Shown piece after piece: positions 55,505-64,000 of a stretch of DNA of 64,000 nt. Position numbers and translations under genes: made by a program. The number at the start of each line of letters is the position of its first letter. Position 1 is the stretch's first letter. Under the pieces are notes generated by a model. The model did not search any database and was not told the origin of the DNA. It was given only the letters and a program-made list of their open reading frames with translations. This stretch comes from Ahaetulla prasina (Eukaryota > Chordata > Lepidosauria > Squamata > Colubridae), in assembly GCF_028640845.1 (NCBI RefSeq), contig NC_080546.1, forward strand, positions 67,361,205 to 67,425,204, given 5' to 3'.

Positions 55505-56579
55505 TAAATGAAGTTCTTTTGTTCCCCTGCTGTGGCTCCCTGTTGGATGATTCCACCACTACCTGCCCCTCTCCCTCCCCTCCCACTCACTCCTCACTTG
55601 TGGATGGAGACTCATTCCATATTTCAGGGCAGGAGCGTAGCACCCATCTGCTTGCCTCTTCTTCTGACCTTTGTTGGTGCTATGTGCACTGGGGAGACGT
55701 GTGACTTTTCTCTGTGCTGAGACACTGGCTGAGCTGGCTGCAGCCAATACTCCATGTTATAATGGGCTCCAGGAGTAGAGCAGAAGGGGGTGCTGCCTCC
55801 CCCATTTGTGAAACATCCTGAATTTAAGGGTGCTGTGTGAGGTGCTGCAAGAGCGGTGAATAGCCATGGAGGTGGTGAGAGGAATATGGGGAAACACACA
55901 ACTTTCTCTCTGCTCTGAGACACTGACTAGGCCAGCTGTGGCTGATGCCACTGCTCTCACTGCCTCCATAGCTGCTCGCTGCTGTTGCAGTGCCTCGTGT
56001 AGCACCCTTAAATTTAGCATGTTTCACAAATGGGGGAGGCGGCATCCCCTCCTCCTCCTCCTCCTGGAGCCCATTACAACATGGAGCATTGGCTGTAGTT
56101 ACCCGGCCAGTGTCTCAGAATGGAGAAAAGTCATGTATCTCTCTGGTGCACATAGCACCAACAAGGCTGGCAGCCGCAGGCCTACGGGGCTGGCTGCAGG
56201 GTAAGGCCACAGCCAGCAGCTGGACAGGCACAGGTCAGCCAACCTTCTCAGTCTCACTTCCCTGAGGCACCCAGCTTACCTGTTCTGCTGCTGGAGTGGT
56301 CAGGAGCAGGGCAAGTCAGACAAGCAGGAGGCCTCTGCACCATAGGCTATGGCAAAGGCAGGCAAGTAGGCTCAATCATGTGGTTGAGGCAAGGGAGATA
56401 AGACCATCTGCAGCTATGCTGCAATGTGACTCTAAGACACCAGCCAAGGCATGCAAGGTCAATGAGTAATGGTGGGGCAGGGCAGGGCAGGGCAGATCAG
56501 GGTGGGGTGAGGAAGGGCCAGCCAGAATTTTTACTACTGGTTCACCTGAACCGGTCCAAATCGGTTGAATCCCACCACT
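55505..56579. mobile_element. Non-autonomous element with internal inverted repeat
   Basis: Arms of about 185 bp at 55668-55850 and 55985-56170 pair in inverted orientation; both carry TTGTTGGTGCTATGTGCAC, CATGTTRTAATGGGCTCCAG and CCCCCATTTGTGAAACAT. The right end of the block (56520-56579), read inverted, starts CAGTGGTGGGATTCAACCG, a hAT-like terminus similar to the one at 23361. The left boundary is unknown. Confidence 0.55.
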
Positions 56580-56759
56580 GAATACATCTCAATAACTCAA
56601 AATAAAAGAAAAAGAAATCTCTAAACCCAAATAAGTAATAACTAGCACACATTCCCATATACATATATGTATATAAAATTATATTATATTACACTGGCAT
56701 GAACATGTTACATGTTGTGCTGGCCCTGCAAGTCTATCAAAATAAACCTAATTATGGTG
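56580..56759. other. Unassigned, probably Rex1-like 3' UTR
   Basis: AT-rich stretch directly beyond the Rex1-like stop region; no tail repeat stands out. Confidence 0.35.
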
Positions 56760-57004
56760 TTATATTGCATTCAGAAGTCTGATGGCCCATGGATAAAAGC
56801 TATTTTTCAGCCTATTCATTCAGCTGGCTATGCTTCTATATCTCCTGCCTGATGGTAGGAGAGTAAAGAAGTGCTGACCAGGGTGTGAATCATATCTGAG
56901 GATTTTCCTCATTCTGCTAAAGCAGTGTGTCCTGGCGAATTTGTCCAGTGAGGCCAGGGGGCAGCCCGTAATTTTTTGTGCTGTGCTCATCACCCTCTGT
57001 AATG
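56760..57004 (-). pseudogene. Rex1-like LINE C-terminus, part 2
   Basis: The minus strand reads QRVMSTAQKITGCPLASLDK, LLPSGRRYRSIAS and NSFYPWAIRLLNA. It continues part 1 (57532-58042) across a CR1 insertion. One in-frame stop. Confidence 0.82.
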
Positions 57005-57433
57005 ATGAGCTCCATGGCTCAGGACCGGGTTACTTACGGGACCGCCTGCTGTTACCGGTGGCCTCCCATCGACCAGTGGGCTCCCACAGAGAGGGTCTCC
57101 TCAGGGTGCCATCGGCCAGACAATGTCGACTGGCGACCCCCAGGGGGAGGGCCTTCTCTGCGGGGGCTCCAGCCCTCTGGAACGAGCTACCCCCAGGGAT
57201 ACGCCAACTCCCTGATCTCCGGGCCTTCCGGCGTGAGTTGAAGACTCTTTTATTTCATCGTGCAGGACTGGCCTAATAGCTTTTTAATGAGGTTTTTTAG
57301 TAGTTTTTAGAATTTTCAGCCTATTTAAATTAATCTTTTAAAATTTTGTTTTTAATGTTTATATTTGTTGTTCTTAGCTGGCTGTAAACCACCCTGAGTC
57401 CTTCGGGAGAAGGGTGGTATAGAAATTGAAATA

Positions 57434-57526
<93 letters not shown>
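57005..57526 (+). mobile_element. CR1 LINE 3' end nested in Rex1-like LINE
   Basis: Encodes LGPGY-type sequence (SGPGYLRDRLLLP), SAPAL-type ALWNELPPGIRQL and FRRELKTLLFHRAGLA, then a 3' UTR with CCTTCGGGAGAAGG and an (AAAT)n tail (about 57434-57526). Flanked by TAATG (57000-57004, 57527-57531). Confidence 0.93.
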
Positions 57527-57530
<4 letters not shown>

Positions 57531-57531
57531 G

Positions 57532-58042
57532 CCTTTCTGCCCGTGGCTGTCAGGCCAGCATACCATACCATCACACAATATGTGAGGATGCTTTCTATCG
57601 TAGACCAGTAAATAGAAGTCAATAGTTGTTTTTTTACCTGGTTTTTCTGCAAGACCCTAAGGAAGTGGAGTCTCTGTTGAGCCTTCCTGACCACCTGAAG
57701 CAAGTTTTTTTTCCAGATGAGATCTTGGCTAAGATGGACTCCCAGGAATTTGAAAGAGCAGTCACTCTCCACATGCCCCCCCCCCTTGATGTAGAGTGGG
57801 GCAGGTTCCTCTCTCTGCTTCTGGAAGTCTAGCACCATCTCCTTTGTCTTGCTGGTGTTTAGGTGCAAGTTGTTTACTGAGCACCATGTGGATAACTTCT
57901 GGACTTCCTCCCTGTATGCTGATTCATCTCCTCCTATGATAAGACCCAGTACAGTGGTATCATCTGCAAACTTTATTATCATATTATATGGATCAGAAGA
58001 TATGCAGTCGTATATGTACAAGTACAGGTAGGGACTGAGCAC
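57532..58042 (-). pseudogene. Rex1-like LINE RT, part 1
   Basis: The minus-strand frame has IIKFADDTTVLGLI (catalytic), WCSVNNLHLNTSKTKEMVLD, FKFLGVHLSQDLIW and KAQQRLHFLRVLQKN, then SILTYCVMVWYAG. It is open over ~170 codons. 5'-truncated at about 58042. Confidence 0.85.
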
Positions 58043-59095
58043 ATGAAATCAAGTAATTGAAAAGTTTTATAAATTATTAATAATTTATTGTATTACATAA
58101 GAACTTGTTTTTGATGTACATTTTCCCATAACAAAAACGCATTCCCTATACTGAAAGTTTCATCTTATATCCTACATAGCAAACTGATTAATCTAAAATC
58201 ATCAGTTTCCAAGCAGAGCATTATGATTTAATAAAGCTTTTACTCTGAAATCTTAGTTGTTTCATCTTTAAATTTTAAAGTCCTTCTCACCATTGAAAAC
58301 CAATGATCTTCTTTGATTCAATTTTCTCTAATCAGAACTTCTTTATATATGAATATTTGAGGATTCATAGAATAAATGTGTATTTTTTTCTTTTAAGATG
58401 CAGCAGTATTCTCCAACAAGGAAACTAGAGAATAAATATTAAACTTGTTCATGGTACATTTTAAAAGGCTGTATTGTTCTGAATCCTGAGCTGTCATCAA
58501 AGGTTACCAGATCTCACAATCAATATATTCAGCAATTGTTTCTCCCAATTAAGTTTCCAGGAAAAAAAAAAACCCTCACTCAGAGAAAACAGATCTAACT
58601 TTCTTTTCCACTCTGTTGCCCAAAGAAAGCATATTGAATTTCTACCTGTGCTTTAAGAGGAAGTGATATTTTATATGCAAGTTAAATTTTTGTTGGATCA
58701 GAAAACATTTGCTGTGAAGGTTTGTTCCTTGCATAAGTTAAATAAATTGGGAAACTAGCTTAAACTGCACCAAAAGAAAATGAATTTTAGTAGTATCTAT
58801 ATTTTAAAAAGATACTATAAAAGATACTATCTTTATAAAGATAAAAAAGAAACTCAATGTGTCTTTAAAGTTTCAAATTCAGGCAGATCATTCTTTTAGA
58901 AAACATACATTTTTCCCTAAATATTTAAAGCCTTATTGTCCCAAGAAGTACATTGTTTTAGTGACTCTTTTATATGTGCCTTTAAAGAAGATATTTTGTT
59001 TCTTTTTATCACAATAAAAATTCCTGATGAGAATAATCCAAAGAGCCCCATGTGGCTATAGAACTCCCTAAAATGGTGAAGAAAAAACAAGACAG
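58043..59095. other. Unassigned, AT-rich
   Basis: No gene or repeat recognised. Confidence 0.45.
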
Positions 59096-59390
59096 GCACA
59101 GGAAGTAGAAGGAACTTAAATTAAGGAGAACACATAGGACTCTCCAGAAACTATAGGAATTGTGTCAAAAAAGCTAAAACTCAAGAAGAGTTTGGGAAGA
59201 GATGCAAAAAAAGAATAGAAAGAGTTTTTCGGACATTCTAGAAATCAAAAGAAAGTCAAGGAGTTTGTAGGTCCATTGCAAGGAAAAAGTGGTGAAGCAA
59301 TAATGAGAGACATGGCAGACCTACTTAACTCTTACAGGAAAGGGACAAGTGTCCCAGCCAAAGGCAAATGCTGGAGGTGCTGTGAACCAG
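59096..59390 (+). pseudogene. CR1-superfamily LINE linker fragment
   Basis: Reads with stops through a segment like RRTHRTLQKL, FFGHSRNQKKVKEFVGPLQG and EAIMRDMADLLNSYRKG, similar to the endonuclease-RT linker of CR1-type LINEs but from a different family than 110-715. Confidence 0.5.
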
Positions 59391-59725
59391 CTGAAGACCA
59401 ATGTTGGAGATGGGAATGCCTGTATATATACTCCATGAGACTGAAGGCAGGAAGATTTCTATACTAAGGTGGCAATGCATAAAAAGGCTGAGGAGAGTTA
59501 CCATTTTTCTACTCAGAGACAGAAGGATAACAGGTAGCAAAGGTGAGAAGCTGCAATTGTTCCTCATGGTTATTTTGGAGGTGTGAAGTTCCTGGAGGCA
59601 GGTAGCTTTGGATGCTAGCATTGCTTGGGATCAATTGGGTATGTAGATGGTGTAGAAAGTTAGCACCCACCCCTCTCCTAGAAGAATGAAATATTTTGAG
59701 AAATATTAAAAAGGCAGAATATTAC
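59391..59725. other. Unassigned
   Basis: No feature recognised. Confidence 0.4.
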
Positions 59726-60402
59726 CATATATTTCGGAGTATAAGATGCACCTGACTATAAGATGCACCTAGGTTTTAGAGGAGGAAAACAAGGAAAAAA
59801 ATATTCTGAACCAAATGGTGTAGTAATATATTTAATAAAATATAGCAGAATAATTTTTACAACCATGTAAAGTCAACAGTGGTATTCAGAACCATCATCA
59901 CTGTCATTAAACAAATGAGAGAGACTTTAAGTTTCAAGCACTCTTTTAATTTTCTGGAAACCCCAGGAACTCATCGTCACTAGTGTCAGAATTTAGGAAA
60001 CTCAGTTGCTCACAATCACCGATATCACTTTCTTCACTACCTTCACAAATGATATCATCTTCAGTTCCATCTAAGGCATTGCTAATGCCACACTTTTCGA
60101 ATGACCGTGTAAGAATTTTGTCCTTCACTTAGTGCCATGATGTTTTCACCCATTCACAAACTTGAGTGATAGTGGGCCTCCTCATTCATCCAGTAGGTGT
60201 CAGATCATGATTGATTACCAGCAGTCATCCATTTGTTCCACTCTTCTTGCATGTAGACTTTGAATGGTTTGTTGATGGAACTGTCAAGAGGTTGCAACTG
60301 GCTGGTAAGACCCTCAGGAATTACAGCTAGATAAGTAGCTGTATTCAAAGAAAAGATACACTTTTCTTTGTGGTTTCACTAATATGTGCTCTAAACTGGT
60401 CG
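59726..60402 (-). pseudogene. Pogo-like transposase C-terminal fragment
   Basis: The minus strand encodes LQPLDSSINKPFKVYMQEEW, TITQVCEWVKTSW and RSFEKCGISNALDGTEDD, ending in an acidic tail (59946-60128 open), typical of Tc1/mariner-pogo DDE transposases. The right terminal sequence (59726: ACCATATATTTCGGAGTATAA with a repeated ATAAGATGCACCT) matches the MITEs at 14430 and 38812. The transposase is truncated at 60402. Confidence 0.8.
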
Positions 60403-60406
60403 AGAA

Positions 60407-60531
60407 CTAATAGAATAGAATAGAATTTTTTATTGGCCAAGTGTGATTGGACATACAAGAAATTTGTCTTGGTGCATATACTCTCAGTGTACATAAAAGA
60501 AAAGATACCTTTATTAAGGTACAACACTTAC
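60407..60531 (-). mobile_element. L2 LINE 3' end, ~125 bp
   Basis: AGAAT units then TTATTGGCCAAGTGTGATTG, the same 3' UTR as at 3574. Followed directly by an L1. Confidence 0.85.
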
Positions 60532-61176
60532 AGACTTCCGGTGGCACCGTAGGTGTTGAAGACAGTCTTTTAGACTGCCAGCCCCGTGATTGCATTAAGA
60601 GCCGTTCAGGCAGTGTAAATTAGCTGTCTGATGGCTTGGAAACCTTTCCCTCAGGAGAAGAGGGAAAGGTGAGCAGTCGGGTGAAGGTAGAGCTCCCTGA
60701 AAGCCCCAGGAATAATTCTAGGGGCTTGAAGGGTGAGAGCTCCCTGGAAAGCCCGATAGATCTCCGGATCCAGGACATTTCTGCTTTAAAATAAGCAGAA
60801 TAAAACACTGCGACCACCTCTGCAATCAACATTAAATCTTAATTGGACTTAAAAGCAGACGGAGCAAAGACAGGAGCGCTAGCAATTGCAAGTAATAAAC
60901 CTTAACTCCGTAGCTACATTGTTTCCTGCTGAGACAACTTAAGAAGATCAAAGGAAATGGCGCTTGTGACTTAAGAGGGCATGAAAACGAAAGTGAAGAG
61001 AGTTCTTGTTAATGTTGTTAGTGCCCTTAGTGCTGTTCAAGGCTGCTGGATTTTAAACTTAAGTTAAGAGTTTTAAAAGTGAAAAGGAAAAGGACTATAG
61101 AACTGTATTTATGAAAAGGTTTAAGGAGAATTGGATTTATTGATTTTATTGTTGCAAACCACAAATTTAAAGTAAG

Positions 61177-62404
61177 ATGGCATTTAAGCAAATAAAGCCT
61201 GGCATTTCCAAGAGTGCTGGAAGTTTGCCAGCTCATTTGGCTGACCCAAAAGCATTAAATTTGGATGCTTTACAAGAATCCTTGAAAAAATTTCTAAAGA
61301 AATCTCTAAAAGAAGCCTTAGAGCAGCAAACTTCTGTTATTGAGGAAAAATTTAAGGAAATTACAGAAGAGATATTGGAAGTTAAAGATGTTGTTGAGGC
61401 TCGAAATAAGGAAATAAGAGAAGACATCGTGGTAGCATTTCAAGGTTTGGCAAAATATATGATCCAGCTGGACAAAAGGGTGGAGGAAATTAATCAATCT
61501 AATTTGAAGTTGGAAAATAAGATGAGGAGGTTCAGATTAAGGTGGAGAGGGCAGATGATGAAGTGGTTTTGTTACAATACAGATTGATGGAATTTGCCCT
61601 GAGAGTGAGAGAATTGAAAGAAAACAACCGAGAGAACTTAAAAGAGATTTTTGCAGAGGCCTTTGCACAGATGATTGGAGAGCAACCAGTAGATTTTGTA
61701 ATTCAAATGGATAAAATTTATCGTGTTAACTCCTGGCTTGCTAGACAGAGACAGTTGCCAAGAGATGTGATTTATTTTAAACCAGGAGGATTAGAAATGA
61801 AATTTTACAAGCATCTTACAAGAATAAAATTCAAATAACAGGTCAAGAGGTATTAGTGCTGAAAGAAATTCCTCCAAAAATTTTAAGAAATAGGAAGGAG
61901 TTTGCTTTTTTGGTGGACGAACTTAGAAATCGACAGATGCAGGTCAGATGGGATGTTCCAGCTGGACTAATAGTGAATTATGCAGGAGAAAGATATCGTC
62001 TCAACACAGTTTGGAAAGCAAGAGATTTTTACACCAATGTATTAAAGGCTGGAAGTCCACCATCGTCAGAGGCCAGGAGGAGAAGAGAAGTGGAGATGGC
62101 AAGAGAGCAGGAGAAGGAAGAAGAGCAGGCACAAGTTCAAGCTGGGCCTGTAGGTTCATTGCAACTTCCGGATACTCCTTAAGCTCCAGAACCACAGGAA
62201 AAAATAAAAGTTGCAAAGGAGCAAAGACTGACTCGAGCAGCCATTAAGCGCAAAGAACAAGAAGAAAAGATGCAACTATCTCAAGCGATAATTCAAGACA
62301 TTATTCAAACAGAAGCTGGGGTGGGGGGCAGGCCGAAGAGGAAGATCCAGGAAGATATTCAGCTGATGCTCCAAAAGGTTCAAGGTGCCAAGAATGGCAA
62401 ATAA
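61177..62404 (+). pseudogene. L1 copy 3 ORF1
   Basis: Begins MAFKQIKPGISKSAGSLPAH, close to the ORF1-only element (MAFKQIVPKV). Coiled coil, FALRVRELKENNRENLKEIF, KIYRVNSWLARQRQLPRD and LRNRKEFAFLVDELRNRQM. Frameshifts near 61535 and 61790-61840, and a TAA near 62180. It ends at 62402-62404, overlapping the ORF2 ATG at 62394 by 11 nt. Confidence 0.9.
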
Positions 62405-63627
62405 TTCTTAACTTGGAATGTTAATGGCTTAAATTCACCACAAAACAGAAAGAAGATATTTTATTATTTGAAACAATTCAAAAATGACGTGATTTGCTTG
62501 CAGGAAACACATATTAGAATATTAGATCAAAAATATTTGATAAATTCAAGATTAGGTAAACACTTTGTTGCATCGGCTCCAGAGAAGAAGAATGGTATAG
62601 TTATATATTTAAAGAAAGAATTAACAGCTAAGCTAATTGAGGCGGATGTTCAAGGAAGATATATTGCAATTGAGCTTCTAATGGAAGGGAAGAAAATACT
62701 TTTATTTGGAGTATATGCACCTAACCAACAGTAAGAAATTTTTTAAAACTTTTGCATAATAAAATAATACAGTGGGATTATAAATTGTCTATATCAATGG
62801 GAGACTGGAATAGAGTATTGGATACTCAGAAAGATAAAAAAGGCTTATATCAAAGTATTTCAAGCTGCGCGAAATTGCTGAAAGCTTTTTTTGATATGAT
62901 GGAAGATTTGGAGCTGAGACACATTTGCGAGAACAGAAAAAGATTTCACTTTTTTTTCCTGATAGACATCAATCCTTTTCTAGGATTGATTTTATATTAA
63001 TTATAACTATTTTCTTTCTAGGGTGAAGAAGACAAAGATATGTTCAAGAACTTTGACCGATCATAGCCCGGTATGGGCGGAATTTGATCAGGATAAGGGA
63101 GCTAGGAGATCTTGGAGGTTAAATGAAAATTTGTTTAGGTATGAAGAAAATGTAAAAGAATGTAAAAGACAAATGAAAGAATTTTTGTTATGAATATGCA
63201 TAAGGGTATATCTATGGATATGGTTTGGGATGCAAGTAAGGCATATGTGAGGGGAATTTTAATACATATGAATAATAAACATAGAATTAGACAGCAGAAG
63301 AAGCGGATGGAACTAGAAGAGGAAATAAAAAAGAAAGAGCAATTACTTATACTTAGCCCAGGTGATAAGAAAGTAAAAGAAACAATAAATATACTACGAG
63401 GGCAGTTTAATATGTTGATGGTGGATCAGGTGGCAACTAACCTACAATATGTTAAACATAATACATTTTGTAATGCTAATAAACCAGGTAGGTGGTTAGC
63501 ATATGCAATAAGGAAAAAACAGAAATTACGTACTATTGGAAAGATAGAGTATAAAGGTAAAGAGGTATATCAACAGAATATGATTAAAAAAGCTTTTTTA
63601 GAATTTTATGCAAAGTTATATGCTAGT
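62394..63627 (+). pseudogene. L1 copy 3 ORF2, N-terminal part
   Basis: Endonuclease motifs CLQETHIRILDQ, GVYAPNQQ, SMGDWNRVLDT (Leu to Met before Gly) and a degraded TDHSPVWAEF at about 63056; linker with KHNTFCNANKPGRWLAY, to IKKAFLEFYAKLYA. Frameshifts near 62405, 62730, 62925 and 63190. The sequence switches to LTR at 63628. Confidence 0.9.
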
Positions 63628-63996
63628 TGTCAGGCTGGGAAACCATACTAGGCCTTAGGTTTTCAGACGCTGCCACATTTTTCCCCTGAAGGGAAGAAGG
63701 GGGGTTGAGGGGTATTCTTCAAGCGGTCAAGGTCGGACTGTGTTCACATCTGCAGAAGGCGTGGCAAGAACAAGTTTCAAATAAAGTGAAAGAACGTTGG
63801 ACCATGTGACCGGCAAAGGGGTTAGGGGGGTGGGACTCTTGGGGTTTGTATAACTGGGAAAAGAATCCGGAAATTTCAGTTTTGGAATTTCACTCATCGT
63901 GTGCCAGTTTCCTTATGCCAGTAAAGAACTCTGAAAGACGATGGCTTCTGAGGTTTTTTTTTTTAATGCAGAGGAGGTTTTTCTGGAACCTTGACA
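63628..63996 (+). mobile_element. LTR, 369 bp, at the window edge
   Basis: Starts TGTCAGGCTGGG and ends CCTTGACA, with inverted TGTCA/TGACA ends. GTATAACTGGG may be the promoter region (about 63847); AGTAAAG near 63920 is a possible polyadenylation signal. The five bases before (CTAGT) do not match the four after (ACTA), so this is more likely the 5' LTR of a longer element than a solo LTR. Confidence 0.7.
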
Positions 63997-64000
63997 ACTA

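Larger units (their letters stand above)
60532..63627 (+). mobile_element. L1 LINE, copy 3, interrupted by an LTR
   Basis: Starts AGACTTCCGGTGGCACC, a probable full 5' end. 5' UTR to 61176, ORF1, then ORF2 to 63627, where an LTR begins. The remaining ORF2 should lie beyond the window if the LTR element inserted here. Confidence 0.9.

Noticed and set aside
63623..64000. Solo LTR with TSD at 63628-63996
   Set aside because: Left flank CTAGT and right flank ACTA do not agree, and the window ends.
1..64000. tRNA, rRNA or host exons
   Set aside because: I looked for tRNA-like folds by eye and for non-TE protein motifs and found none; a covariance search would be needed to exclude small RNAs.

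Overview
The window reads as intergenic DNA from a squamate reptile, most likely a snake. I find no host protein-coding gene, tRNA or rRNA. Nearly everything recognisable is a transposable element (TE), and most are broken. The assignment rests on the repeat mix: CR1 LINEs with ATTT-type tails, an L2-type LINE ending in an (ATTCT)n microsatellite (as described for snake 'Snake1' LINEs), several L1 copies, Penelope-like, Rex1-like and R4-like fragments, hAT and pogo DNA transposons, and vertebrate Gypsy elements. This rests on remembered family features, not on a search.

Layout. 1-2735: CR1 fragment, microsatellites and a Penelope-like 3' end. 2736-13342: a CR1 LINE split by a complete non-autonomous hAT (2871-3433), an L2 LINE (about 3574-5060) and a Gypsy element (5541-13271). 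That Gypsy carries an L1-derived element, with ORF1 but no ORF2, inside gag. About 13870-21835: a CR1 endonuclease fragment holding a solo LTR, which holds a palindromic pogo-type element, which holds a second Gypsy (14715-20415), which holds a CR1 3' end. 22120-26700: hAT-like element, CR1 and Rex-like fragments, two Penelope-like 3' ends in inverted orientation, and an LTR-like block. 26700-33860: mostly unassigned, with an R4-like fragment, a long CR1 (29338-31607), and small CR1 and L1 remnants. 33882-38700: an L1 with a 15-bp target duplication and an internal ORF2 deletion. 38716-40045: short-period repeats interrupted by a TA-flanked MITE and a solo LTR. 40065-54334: a hAT transposase of KIAA1586-like type split by an L2 LINE, itself split by two tandem copies of an unidentified A-rich repeat, the first of which holds an L1 with a 5' inversion. 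54390-60531: MITE-like debris, a pyrimidine tract, an inverted repeat, a Rex1-like LINE split by a CR1, and a pogo transposase remnant. 60532-64000: a third L1 copy interrupted by an LTR at the window edge.

The genes do not cooperate as a pathway. The organisation is a record of successive insertions, and reading frames and target-site duplications (TSDs) give the order of many of them. The least explained objects are the ORF1-only L1 derivative (9777-12711), the A-rich tandem repeat with fragments of a shared peptide (42564-43672, 49229-51890), and the tail-to-tail Penelope palindrome (24431-25776).
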